A stretch of 64,000 nt of DNA, taken from contig JAJHTX010000004.1 in the NCBI GenBank assembly GCA_032164295.1, positions 2,046,001-2,110,000 on the forward strand, read 5' to 3'. The notes under the pieces are model-generated. The model did no database searches and was not told the origin of the DNA. It saw only the letters and a list, made by a program, of their open reading frames with translations. How positions within the stretch are numbered: the stretch's first letter is position 1; the number at the start of each line of letters is the position of its first letter. This document shows positions 12,639 to 23,094 of this stretch, piece after piece. A program made the position numbers and the translations under genes. This DNA is from Inonotus obliquus (taxonomy: Eukaryota; Basidiomycota; Agaricomycetes; Hymenochaetales; Hymenochaetaceae).

Positions 12639-13790
12639 CTAGCACTCGGTCACATCAACGCCATGGTCAGACGGGCCAATGTCAAGTCCTAGACTGCTTA
12701 ATACCGTTTCGGTGCTGGGCTCCCTCTCGGCGCTCGAATCCTTTTCGGTGCTCAAATCCTTCTCGGCACTCGACTCCTTCTCGGCGCTCGACTCCTTTTC
12801 GGCGCTCGCCTCGAGCTCGGATATGAGCTTCGCGTAGTCGGTGGGGCGTTTTGCGATAGGCGCCCGAAGGAAGTCGCCGAAGGCGGTTTCGGCAAAGCCG
12901 AGCTCCTGAGCGTTGGATGCCTGCGTTTTGGTAACCTCTGGGTTGAATACCTCCGGGTTGAACTCCCTCGTGTCTTCTCCGATAATGTGAGGGTCATCGG
13001 CGAAGAACGACTCGCATGGCTGGATCACGTTCTGGGAGGTGGAGTCAACCGCCATACCTTGACCCTCTGGGGGGTCGTATCGGAATGGGTCGGCGTCATA
13101 GAATTTCTCCTCGAATGTTGAGGCGGAGGCCTCAGGTTGATTGGAAGCCTCAGGTAAACCTAGGCATTGGTAGGTTTGTTCTAACCATGACTCGATCCTG
13201 TATGAAGAACTCTCGGCGAACGAGATGGGAGCAGAGATGCTGGAAGTGTCTTGGCCGTAGGTGGGGTAGTAATCCATGCAGAGCTGGTCGTAATCAATTA
13301 CCGTTTCCTCTTGAAGGGGCGCTGGCTGCGTTGCCGCAAGAGTACCCTCAACCGCAGCCGTAGTTGCTTCGTACAGAACGCCAAACTCTTCGAGAGGAAG
13401 GTTTGAGTTGGCGTTCTGGGAGGTTAGCGCAGTATAAAACGCGTGGAAATCCTCCATTTTGCGCAACATGTTTGTGTCGTAATTGGAGCAGTTATCGCAG
13501 TTGGCGGTTGACTGAGATGCGATACTCATGGGGACGGGCTCTGTACCGTCCTGGCGAATGGTTCCCTTGGTTTGTACCTCCATCGAGGAGGTCGAGGTGA
13601 ATAAATTGAGGTCGTTACATAATGTCTCGATGGGAGGCATGCGGAGTTTCCCACTCTCCAGATCCGCGAGAGCCGCCTCGAGCTCTTCGAGCGGCATGAT
13701 CATACCATCAGGGCCCTCACAATTCAGACTCGGAAAGTCCATTTGCAGGTCGTCAAGAAGACCTGGGGGCGGTGCCATTTCTGTGTCCAT
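12639..13790 (-). CDS. Acidic hypothetical protein with Ser/Glu/Lys repeats
   Basis: I do not recognise this protein. It is a single exon of 383 codons starting at the ATG at 13790 (MDTEMAPPPGLLDDLQ). The frame opens slightly earlier, but no ATG lies upstream in it. The protein is strongly acidic, rich in Ser, Thr, Glu and Asp, and probably disordered. It has no signal peptide or membrane segment. Near the C-terminus (12706-12815) is a run of imperfect five- or six-residue repeats of the type SAEKES / STEKDS, encoded by a degenerate minisatellite. The acidic, Phe/Leu-spotted composition would suit a transcriptional activator or adaptor, but no DNA-binding domain is visible, so this is only a guess. 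The promoter has a TATA box at 14022-14029, and the leader appears to contain an intron. Confidence 0.75.
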   Translation of the reverse strand: MDTEMAPPPGLLDDLQMDFPSLNCEGPDGMIMPLEELEAALADLESGKLRMPPIETLCNDLNLFTSTSSMEVQTKGTIRQDGTEPVPMSIASQSTANCDNCSNYDTNMLRKMEDFHAFYTALTSQNANSNLPLEEFGVLYEATTAAVEGTLAATQPAPLQEETVIDYDQLCMDYYPTYGQDTSSISAPISFAESSSYRIESWLEQTYQCLGLPEASNQPEASASTFEEKFYDADPFRYDPPEGQGMAVDSTSQNVIQPCESFFADDPHIIGEDTREFNPEVFNPEVTKTQASNAQELGFAETAFGDFLRAPIAKRPTDYAKLISELEASAEKESSAEKESSAEKDLSTEKDSSAEREPSTETVLSSLGLDIGPSDHGVDVTEC

Positions 13791-13818
13791 TTTTGATGAG
13801 CGCAGTATGGAAAGCAAA

Positions 13819-13884
13819 CTATGAAGTTAGGAAGATGGTTAGCTTTTTCTCTTGTCACAAGAGGGCAGCGCTGGAAAGACCAAC
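13819..13884 (-). other. Probable 5'-UTR intron of the acidic protein gene
   Basis: Read on the minus strand, a GTTGGT donor at 13884 and an acceptor ending TTCATAG at 13819 enclose 66 nt with a CTAAC branch-like motif. This size is typical for the window. It ends 28 nt upstream of the ATG at 13790, so it would lie entirely in the leader. Confidence 0.5.
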
Positions 13885-13935
13885 CTCAGAAGTACGGTTA
13901 GGAAGAATCTGAAACAAGAACCTGGAAGGGACTCG

Positions 13936-13959
13936 GAAGCAGAAGCAGAAGCAGAAGCA
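13936..13959. repeat. Hexanucleotide microsatellite (AGAAGC)4
   Basis: About four copies of AGAAGC lie in the presumed leader or proximal promoter of the acidic-protein gene. Confidence 0.7.
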
Positions 13960-14021
13960 GACGAGAGAGGAGGAACGGTTCACTGAGAGAAGTTGAGGAG
14001 TTGTGCTGAGGAATGCGCTGT

Positions 14022-14029
14022 CTTTTATA
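14022..14029 (-). promoter_or_regulatory. TATA box of the acidic protein gene
   Basis: TATAAAAG on the minus strand, about 230 nt upstream of the ATG at 13790. With the 66-nt leader intron removed, the distance fits a normal fungal leader. Confidence 0.5.
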
Positions 14030-16896
14030 CCCTATAGCCAACGATACCAGCCACAGCGTCCAGGAGTCTCACCTCGCCATTATCCAGCGGTTTTTAATCA
14101 AACATAACAAAGAAGGGACCCTGTTTGGACTAGGTTAGGTTAAGCGCAGCATACACGAGGTAGGACCATCCACCAATGCAGCCATTTGCAGCCACATCGA
14201 TTTGCTTATCCGGTTAATCGTTGGTCAAAGACTTCCTAATCATTCTCTTGTGCCAATCCCAAGTGTCCAAAACAGGCAGCCAAGGGAGAAGAGAGGTATG
14301 AAAATTGAGAAGGCCCTTGAAAGCCACGTTCGCTTAGAGTGTAAGATTTGATGGGAGTGGTGGGAGGTTGGTCAAAGCGGGTCAAAGGCTGTTTCTTTGA
14401 CTCGGAACAATACAATGGTTGTGATGGAAATGTACCCATGTACCACCACAAGAACCACGCGTCGCACTGGAAGGGTGAGGCCACGTGGTTGTGCGATAGT
14501 GGCCTGGTGATGACGCGTCGCTGTAAGTCTAGACCTTACCTTTTCTTTCTTTACTTCCGTCTCGTTCTTGAAGGGATGGCTTTCTCGAGATTAGTAATGC
14601 GAATTGAATTTGCACCTAAAATTGCCCTTCCCTGGAGGGAGTAAGCTATAATACAAGATGAAATTCGAAATAATCGATTTGCTTCCGACAAGAATTCCGA
14701 AAGCAAGCAAGAAGTCACGGCAAGGCCCGAAAGCGATAGAGTGTCTAAATGTTCTAGGTGATGGTGAGGCTTTTAGATTAAATAATCGGGTCATAACCAA
14801 AGAAAAAAATGGATCAGAATAGTGTGTGGATTCTGCCTGATAATGTTGATCTTCTACTGGATTTATCCGAGTTTCTTGCGAATTTGGAAGAGCAAAACTT
14901 TCGACATGATATATGGAGCCATCAATGCCGTCTGTGGTGCCATGAAGAAGCGAACTTTGTAAAGCACACTATCCACCCTTTTGTCCTATCAAAGAGTAAA
15001 TAGTTAGAGATCCGCTTCGTTGAAGTCCAAGGAGAATATGAGACTTACCAAACCGACCAGCTCCATGAGCATACTTCCTAGACCGCCCAATAACCACTCA
15101 TCGCTAAGCTTTTCACCTTTACAAAAAACTGTCGTGCTGAATTGATAATCTACAAACACGGATCGGGATTTAGTCAAATGTGATTGCCTTCCCTCTAGTA
15201 AAGTAGACGTACAGGGTGCCTTCCTCACTCACAAATAGAGCGTTGAACAGATAACAGTTCCCGCCTAACATGGTCAATATGTTTTCAGGAAATCACCCAG
15301 ATGTAAATATGTAGCTGTAATTAAATATTGCTCGTTCTGTACAACAGTATTCATGAGGATCTCGAAAAATAGCCACAATGACCTCTTGCCAACGAGATTA
15401 CAGTAACCGGCTTGGAGCAAGTACGAAAAGTGTTGAACTCACCGATCTTATGTAATACAACTCAGATTCAAGCCGACAATTTTTTCTGTACGCCACACTT
15501 GCAGAACTTGGGAGACGTCAATTAATATTGAGATTTCAAGTAAGGGAATAAGAGCAAACACGTACAGAGGAATATGGTAATTATAGACAATATATTCCAG
15601 CAGCGCGGCAATATTTGATGATGGAGAGAAGCAAAGATGCCACTGTCTGACACAGAATTGCTGCTTGCAAGGAGGCACCTAGGATCAAAGTTGTCAATTT
15701 CTTTGCTCCTACTGCTACTTGGGGAGCACGTAGATGATGAGGAGACGGGAATGGAACAACTATGAGAGCCCGAAGACCAACAGTTTATATCGATCAGAAG
15801 CGCAGATGCTGAGCTTGGATTTTCACGCACGCAAATCCCATCAATCAGGCTCCACTCCAATCCAATTCCAATCACGAACCCCGCGCATAAGATCACTTCC
15901 TTATTAGGGAAGTATTACTTTATCGGGAACTCCCTTCTTCTTCCCTCCTGCTCCTACAACTCTCTGCGAGGTGACAACTATCATGGATTTCCAGGCCGGC
16001 CAAAACATTGGGTATTGTCACATGAAAATTCAAAAAGTTGAAAATGAGGAAGAAAGGAAATTTCGTAAATATCCTTCACCGATACCTCCGACCATTATCC
16101 GGCACCTACTCCGTCCAGGACCATCAACATCAACAATCTATAGTACATGTATACATGTATCATCTGGATCAGATGGATCTCGTGGCCTGTTGTTCTCCTC
16201 TCCAACCTTATGAAATTATCTATCTGAACGTTCGTTTGTCTAGCACAGGATTTCACTAGTTCGCTGATAGCTAGTGGAAGTAGATTTCCATAGTAGTAGT
16301 AGATCTCCAAGGAAAGTTTCATCTCCGAGAGCTCCGGTGGTCCGTCGTCGTAAGGGTATATTTCCCTCGCAGACAACTCGGGCACCCTGCTCCTCCGTAT
16401 GACTCCACCCTCTATTCACTATTCACTACTCTGGTAAATCCTCAAACGCGTGCTCCCTGTTGGCTCCAGTCCGGATACCAGGGTATTCCAATCAGCTCAG
16501 CGTTTTCCTACTTGAATGCTTACGAAGCCTTCAAGCGCTCGTAGAGCTATCCCTATATTGTGAACTCTACCAGAAGCATCACTCAGGCGAGCTCAGTTGG
16601 ATCACGACGTCAGTTACATCGAGGTGAGGACCTACGGTCGATTACGCGCTGGAGCGAGGACCCAGAGGCAAATCACACCCAGTCGGGGCATTCCGTCACC
16701 CGGTTTCTACATTAGACGGCTATACTCTAAGAGGACAATGGGGTCCACCAATTAACGGTGATTAACATAAACTTTTCAGCCTTTTAGGCTCTTCTTTCGA
16801 GGCGTCCATACCAACCTAATCACTTCTAACAGGCAAACAAATCGGCATTCTTCTATTTCCGCGATATGGGAAGAGCGGAATCCGATGTTTCGCTTA
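14030..16896. other. Long gene-poor interval, possible degraded membrane-protein exons
   Basis: No gene can be called with confidence in this 2.9 kb. On the minus strand between 15900 and 15004 several short open stretches have hydrophobic runs (for example LEYIVYNYHIPLYVFALIPL at about 15540-15620 and LLGGLGSMLMELVGLVSLIF at about 15030-15090). They could be exons of a small multi-pass membrane protein or a relic of one. I could not join them with convincing splice sites or find a clear start. The rest looks non-coding. Confidence 0.35.
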
Positions 16897-17672
16897 CTAA
16901 ATGCCGACGAACATCTTACCCTGCATCACGACGATGGCTAGGACGACGCAATTTAGTAATTCGGTGGTAAGGCCCTCAGGAAGGATCCTGAGCTCGACAC
17001 CATGGGCGTTGTATACGACACCTATTGTCTTGCTCAGGTCATTGGTGGGGTGAATCTGAGAGAGACATCAATCAGAAGGCGCGTCAATAATAACTACTTG
17101 ATCTGCGAGATTTTTATGCTCACGTAAAATGCCTTCTTGTCGTATGTCCACACGAAGTCTCCTCCATCGACCTTCATGAACTTGACGCTATAAGTTGATC
17201 CTTGAGTTATTAGTTGTTCCCTCGAGATAGCACAACCTCACCTTCGTCCTTGTGCATCCAAGGAGTCGACCAGGAACTCAGAAGCACGAATTGTTCTGCC
17301 TCCACGTTCCATAACGGGCTCCACGCCCGTCCAGGAAATCCTCGCCAGGGTTCCCTGAGGCACCGAGACGTACGAGTGCGTATTATCTGTGCGAATGCGG
17401 TAGCACGCTCTGTAGTTCGGACCCACGAACGCCAGGTTCGTCTGGTTCCCGTGGCTCATAAAGCGAAACGTGATATACCGGCCCAGGAGGCCGGGGGGCA
17501 AGACATCTGGTGTCGGCCCGAGTGGCAGCACCCCGAACGCTGTCTGCGCTGGGACCCAGTTGGACGAACGTGGGGAGCTGGGGTCGAAGGAGCCGTCATT
17601 CGGCCAGGAGTTCTCTGGATTCCAACCGCCCTGAGCGTAGGGGTTGGTGTGCGTCGATGACGACTGCGACAT
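16897..17672 (-). CDS. DUF6593-like small protein
   Basis: Three exons (17672-17242, 17187-17124, 17055-16897) join in phase to give 217 residues, from MSQSSSTHTNPYAQGGW to KMFVGI and a TAG at 16897-16899. The N-terminal 60 residues are Ser/Pro/Asn-rich and probably flexible. The rest is beta-rich, with RYITFRFMSHGNQTNLAFVG, YRIRTDNTHSYVSVPQG, a TIRASEFLVDS segment, KVDGGDFVWTYDKKAF and a final hydrophobic helix (LLNCVVLAIVVMQGKM). This order, a Tyr/Thr-rich first strand, a central ligand-like core and a C-terminal helix, resembles the DUF6593 family, which is common in mushrooms and has no known function. The assignment is from memory of the fold pattern. The gene model itself is well supported by phase. 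Confidence 0.75.
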
Positions 17673-20429
17673 GCGGAGTTCTAGACGAGATTGAGACGAC
17701 TTTGGTTGGACTGAGAGGCGAAATGAGCCAGATGGATGAGTTGGCGATGCATTTTCAGCAAGTTCTCGATGTCATTTTATACGCACTCCTGCATTTTTCT
17801 TTATGTCCGGTGAGGAAGAAATTTGGAAAATCAATCTGTAACCGTAGTGTCGTTTCAGTTGAACGGAGCACACGAGCAGTGCGATCAACTCAGAGTGCTG
17901 TATCACGTACAGCGAAGTCGAGACCTCGGAGAGCGGAGTACAGGGTTGTAATTGATTCGAATGCAGACGATTTCACGGGCGTCTGTCAGAGGCTCTTCTC
18001 CAACCCGTTGAGAAACTAGTCGGTTGTTTGGCAAGTCCGTACTCATCGTATCTGCAGGGGTTTCTACGTTTGGTGAATCCAAGGCACTCAAAATTCCCAT
18101 AGATAGGTATTCGGATTGAGGACGTACATGAGTTGATGCTTGTCCTGGACCCACAGAACTTATAAAACCGAATAGAACTTTCGATATCCCTTCTATGATT
18201 AAATTCTGGTTAGTCTTCGTTGATACGAGTTATTCGTGTCGTGGAGAAGCTAGCTGAGGTGTAACACTTGCCCTATTTCAGAGAATAAGACTGCCCTTTA
18301 GTTCCTGCAAATATGCAGTCCACTGCCCGTGCACTACAGTATCGGATTCTCTCGCAACAGTAGATAAGTTCTCGATATCCCTTGACGATCGATAGTTCGC
18401 ATATCAAACTCCACAAATGCTTGACGCGACATCCGTTTTCGCAAGCAGCTTTCCTCCGAATGTTGATTTGACATTTCCGGGCCAATTTAAAATCATCTTG
18501 CCAAAGGGTGGCAGAGATTGTACAGAGAAAGCACCACTGTGCAGACAATTTCAAAGAATTTGTCGTCGGAACTGAGCCTTGAAGGACTGCACTGGGCATT
18601 TACAATCAGTGTCGCTTAGAGGGTCGACATTACCTCATTACATACCTGTTATTTTATTGTCCTACCAAGCTTGGTGTCGCAACTCCGCACGTAAGATCTC
18701 GGGTTAACCGGGTTTAACAAACATTTGCTATGCAGATTATAAACATGGCCTGTCGACCATTCTCCAACGTATGACATGTTTCATTGCCGCAAAACAAGCA
18801 GTCGACACTCGTTTGAGGTATAAAGAACGCAGCAGAGTCTACCGGCAGTTGTTCCGGCAGGATCACCATCAGCCGTAACGGGGACGCCAATCGAAGCAAC
18901 TGATTGGAGAGTAAATGCGATCGATGATGAAGTCTGTGGCTACATTGGAACCCAAAATAGGTCGAAAGTCAGCCACCATCTCAGTCACGCGCTAACAGTC
19001 ACGCTAAAGCGTGGACACATGAAATACAATCCATCGGTAGGCAACCGCGGTGGAATCTGAGCACTGAAATTACCGCATTACTGGGCTTAAAACGACCGAT
19101 TGCATTATATATCCGTTTCCATATATTAGGGCAAATTCGCGTTAATGCCGCTCCTATACAAGTGAACGCCGCAGACAGACTTACCAAAAGGGCTGGAGCA
19201 ACCAGAAGCTCTAAATGCCGTTTCCGATGGGGTTCCATGCTACCAGTCCCATGAGGTAGCTGAGGTTTAGACAGAATATGTAAAAAATCTGAGCCCCGGT
19301 TGACCCTGACAATAAGCGCCAGCTCTCCACTCACGGAGTCGACAGACGGGCTTTAAAGAAGATTATTTCAGTTAAACGGGGAGTATTGAATTCGGCGATG
19401 AGTACGTACACCAAAAGATGAAAAAAACGCGAATCTTCCGCGCGCTGGTGGCAGAAACCATTTTCACCGTTTCGGACGAGCGGCGCATCTCCGAGACTCC
19501 CGAGCAGTCCAACAAAGAAAGCAGAGTTTGACGCAGCAAAGCCAGAGCAAGAAATTATTCATGCGGAGCGCAGAGCATGCTGAAAATCCACATCGCTTAT
19601 GAAGGATGTTCTAGACGCTTGGTCAGCTACTCGTAGAAGCCATTTGTCGAGGACTCTGAGGCCTTGTCAACCCGCTCTCTTCAAGATTTCCGGAAGAGAT
19701 AGAAAATGACCGCACGTATCGGACACGCCTTAATCGTACCCAGGGAAGCGGGATGCACAAGCAAGGGCGGACTTGAATAATTCGGCGCAATATGAATATC
19801 CCGCGAGCGGCTACGTTAGAGGAAGGCAGGGCTCTTTATATTAGGCTCAGCGACAGGAGTAGGGACAAGGAGGTACGGGGAACACGTTCTACCATTTCCG
19901 TTATTTCCTCAAGAGAAATCCTCTCCTCATGGCTTATGTTGGATGGAGTTCTGCGGTCGCCGGCCATGCCGGAGACACTCAGATGCCACTGCTCAAGATA
20001 TCTCAAGCTATTCGATCTTTTCGCAGATTGATCGCGGGATACCTGCAGTGTTCAACGCGCGCGTGAAGGTGAAACAGAGTATCATGAGAGACAAGAGTTG
20101 ATAGACGCTGAATGAAGAGTGAGTCAAGTGGCAGAAAGCAAGAAGGCTTGTAAGTAAGCAGGACCAAATAAAACGCGACGCGAACGCGTCTCCGACAGAA
20201 ACCGCACGTGATCCGGAGGTATGACGAATGGCGTATGCCGAAGCTGAGTCATCGAGCAACTTATCACCACGACCATCACCGCCATTCGAGTCGCAAGGGG
20301 CCGAGAGGGTCGAGCTAAGAAGAACGAGGAACGAGGTCGAGTGGAAGAGTCGTGCGAGGTTTCTTTTAACGTAGTTGTCTTGGGTCAGGGACTTGGGAAG
20401 AAGAAAAGGAAGAAGCAAGAGCAGTAAAG
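17673..20429. other. Gene-poor 2.8-kb interval
   Basis: Only short, unrelated open frames are present on both strands. I saw no inverted terminal repeats, no transposase or reverse-transcriptase motifs and no tRNA. The last 200 bases are the promoter and leader of the zinc-knuckle gene that follows. Confidence 0.45.
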
Positions 20430-21207
20430 ATGTCTTACCCCGCCTCGCGGAAGAACGTTAATTGCTACAAGTGTGGTAATCGTGCGTACACCCACCGTGG
20501 CCATGAGTACCATAGCAGTCCTTGCTAAAATCTTTTTGTCTCTTCTTTCCTTTTCAAGTCGGACACATTGCTGAGGCTTGCACCTCTGAGGAGCGTCTCT
20601 GCTATAATTGTCGTCAACCTGGTCACGAGGCTTCGGCTTGTCCGGAAGAACGGACTGTTGAGAAGAAACAATGCTACTTCTGTAGAGGTATCGGCCACAT
20701 CCAAGCCGACTGCCCTACCCTCAGAGTTCAGGGTAACAGTCAAAAGTGCTATGTGCGTCTTTTTTTCGACTGTATCTGGGGAAGTTCATCAGTTCATATA
20801 TGCATTTGTCCTTATCTTAGAATTGTGGCCGTATTGGTCATATCGCCCGTGCTTGCACAATTGGTTCTGGAATGATCGGAGCCCGTGCGTCAGCCTCTGG
20901 CCGCGCCCTGAACGCCGCCGCCATCCCTCCTATCAAGTGTTTCCGTTGCGGCGGACCAAATCATATCTCCAAGTATGTCGTTTAATCTTCATTCCATTCC
21001 AGCGGCTGAACATCTGTGATAGGGACTGTCTTGCCCCTCCCAGCACCGTACCTACTGGCCCTAACATTGCCAATCGCAAATGCCACAAATGTAATGGAAC
21101 TGGTCACGTATGTTGATCTTATGCCTTTCCATCGTGATTTGCGGATCACTAACGCCACATTCAAGATTGCGAGGTACTGCACCGAGAATACAGAGGGTTC
21201 AGCGTAA
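20430..21207 (+). CDS. GIS2: CCHC zinc-knuckle protein, GIS2/CNBP-like
   Basis: Five exons (20430-20481, 20559-20752, 20821-20972, 21023-21107, 21166-21207) join in phase into 174 residues. The protein consists almost entirely of six CX2CX4HX4C zinc knuckles: CYKCGNLGHIAEAC, CYNCRQPGHEASAC, CYFCRGIGHIQADC, CYNCGRIGHIARAC, CFRCGGPNHISKDC and CHKCNGTGHIARYC. A short Gly/Ala/Ser-rich linker lies between the fourth and fifth. Yeast Gis2 and animal CNBP bind single-stranded G-rich RNA or DNA, associate with ribosomes and affect mRNA translation. The yeast and animal proteins have seven knuckles, so this one is one short. Introns fall inside or next to knuckles 1, 4, 5 and 6. The last knuckle is completed only by the 42-nt final exon. 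The gene converges on SUA5. Confidence 0.93.
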
Positions 21208-21555
21208 CACGCCGCTCTCATATGTGCTTTCATGGACTACAGAGTTCACTACTCAGTCAAAAACTATTTATGTACTGTCCACCTTGATCTAGTCCGGCTT
21301 GCTGAAATTTTCGCGCGTCGCCTAATCTGACTGTATGACTTATGCAGACTGTTTGATTTAATCTCATTTATTTCGTTCCTAAGAAGTGGACCTCACTGTG
21401 TGAAGTCTGCCATCCAGATATTTGCACACGAGCAGCAGCAGCAGCAGGTCGAAGGATCCTGATAACCACCGTGGAAAGTAGCGCTAAGACGACAATACAT
21501 TACTATAATATGACTTCTATCTGACTCTAGTGCAAAACATATGCGTAGATACGGA
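21208..21555. other. Intergenic between convergent GIS2-like and SUA5 genes
   Basis: This 348-bp interval holds both 3' flanks. A short (AGC)5 run at about 21431-21445 is the only repeat seen. Confidence 0.5.
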
Positions 21556-22893
21556 TCAGCTATTGCGCACATATATCGTTGTGCTTGCAGCCTTCCTAGC
21601 ACGATTCATAAACGCCAAACCTTCTCGCTCCTCAGGAATCTCCTCAACAAGTATAACATCCGCCCCATCCTTCTCAAGAGTCAAAAGTCCGTCGAAAAGT
21701 CGCGCGGCGCTCGTAGCAGGGTCCAAACGAATTCCAAGAGGGAAATGCTCAATAATAAAGCGTTCGGATGATGGAAGGGTTTGCTGGAGAAGGGTGGAAT
21801 CGGATGTGGCGAGGAGACCGATTTTGAGTGGACCGCTTCCATGGTTTTTGTCGTGTGCTTCTACGACTGACAAGAGAGCGTCGGAATATGATACAGGTGA
21901 CTGAGAACTTGGAGGCGCTGAGGTCATGAGCAACGCGACAGGTATAGATGGTGAGTAATGTCGATATTTCATCCCAGGCGTAGTCGGAGCGCTCTCCAAC
22001 TTTTTATCCTCGTAATCACGTCGATGTACCAGGACCTTCGGTCTCTCTTCCTCAGATTCATCTAGACTCTTCACAACGCGCTCCAAATCTTCAACAGTAA
22101 CCCCTCCAGGTCTCAACACTCGTAAATTCCCATCCTCTCCAAGACCATCAACAACAGTACTTTCCACACCAACAGGACACGAACCACCATCAAGTATCAA
22201 CTTCAACCTCCCCGTCCTACCCAAATCGTCCAAAACATGTTCCGCGCGAGTTGCACTGGGTTTTCCGGATGTATTGGCGCTGGGAGCCGCGAGAGGTACA
22301 CCGGCAAAAGCTATAAGCGCTCGAGCAACAGGATGAGACGGCATGCGAACCGCAACGCTCGTATGTCCCGCCGTAACTTCACAAGGAACAATCCCACCAT
22401 CCGCAGGAAACAAAAGCGTCAAAGCACCCGGCCAAAATACTTTAATCAAAGCTTCGTAAATCGGTGAAAGTGTATAAGAACGTGGAAGGAGTTGGCGGAG
22501 CATTGGTAATGAGGAAACGTGTACGATGAGTGGGTTATCCTGTGGTCGGCCTTTCGTCGTAAAGATACGTGATACGGCTTTAGATGAGAGCGCGTTCGCT
22601 CCGAGTCCGTAGACTGTTTCTGTAGGAAATGCGACTACATCCTCGAGCTCTACAAGACGGCGAGCTGCGACTTTAAGAGCGTCCAACGTCCGCGTCGATG
22701 AAACCTCCGGTAGCTCAGACGTCTCCAGACTCGGTGGGAAGGAGATACGCGGCGGGTTGCATTCTAGGACTTGAACACTTGCTTCAAGCGCCATGGTAGG
22801 TCTTCTTAAAAATACAGTGCTAGTCTTTCGGGGAGTAAATCTTGAGAATATGTACGAAATTCGGAAAGGCAAAGACCTGGCAGATACGTTCAT
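21556..22893 (-). CDS. SUA5: Threonylcarbamoyl-AMP synthase SUA5
   Basis: SUA5 makes threonylcarbamoyl-AMP from threonine, bicarbonate and ATP. This is the first step of t6A modification at position 37 of ANN-decoding tRNAs. The single exon has a YrdC domain (RRLVELEDVVAFPTETVYGLGANA, KGRPQDNPLIVHV, SVAVRMPSHP, PLAAPSANTSGKPSATR, GVESTVVD, LRPGGVT) followed by the extra SUA5 C-terminal domain, including PGMKYRHYSP. Two starts are possible. ATG at 22893 gives 445 residues with an Arg/Ser-rich, acid-free leader (MNVSARSLPFRISYIFSRF). ATG at 22794 (MALEASVQ) gives 412 residues. The first has a T at -3 (poor context) and the second is in CTACCATGG (strong). Leaky scanning could therefore give mitochondrial and cytosolic forms. 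Divergent from DBP8. Confidence 0.94.
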   Translation of the reverse strand: MNVSARSLPFRISYIFSRFTPRKTSTVFLRRPTMALEASVQVLECNPPRISFPPSLETSELPEVSSTRTLDALKVAARRLVELEDVVAFPTETVYGLGANALSSKAVSRIFTTKGRPQDNPLIVHVSSLPMLRQLLPRSYTLSPIYEALIKVFWPGALTLLFPADGGIVPCEVTAGHTSVAVRMPSHPVARALIAFAGVPLAAPSANTSGKPSATRAEHVLDDLGRTGRLKLILDGGSCPVGVESTVVDGLGEDGNLRVLRPGGVTVEDLERVVKSLDESEEERPKVLVHRRDYEDKKLESAPTTPGMKYRHYSPSIPVALLMTSAPPSSQSPVSYSDALLSVVEAHDKNHGSGPLKIGLLATSDSTLLQQTLPSSERFIIEHFPLGIRLDPATSAARLFDGLLTLEKDGADVILVEEIPEEREGLAFMNRARKAASTTIYVRNS

Positions 22894-23094
22894 CCAATAG
22901 GCATGATGAACCAGCTTCCTAGGCTTCAGAGAGCTAGAGAACGGGTGTGCTTCAAGATTGTGATAGGTTGAAGGTGACAAAGTCAAAAATTTCGCCGATC
23001 ATGTTGGCCGCTTTTGGGATGCTGGGAAATCAAGATCGACGTTTTTTTAATGAAATTTCCTGTTCGATGAGTTCAATCCCCGCTCTCTCTAACC
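22894..23094. promoter_or_regulatory. Shared promoter between SUA5 and DBP8
   Basis: Only 201 bp separate the upstream SUA5 ATG (22893, minus) from the DBP8 ATG (23095, plus). The interval has two AAATTTC-type A/T blocks (about 22985-22993 and 23054-23060) and no TATA box on either side. The spacing implies a bidirectional promoter. The role of the A/T blocks is unknown. Confidence 0.45.

Noticed and set aside
22894..22986. Further N-terminal extension of SUA5
   Set aside because: The open frame continues upstream of 22893 but contains no ATG there.
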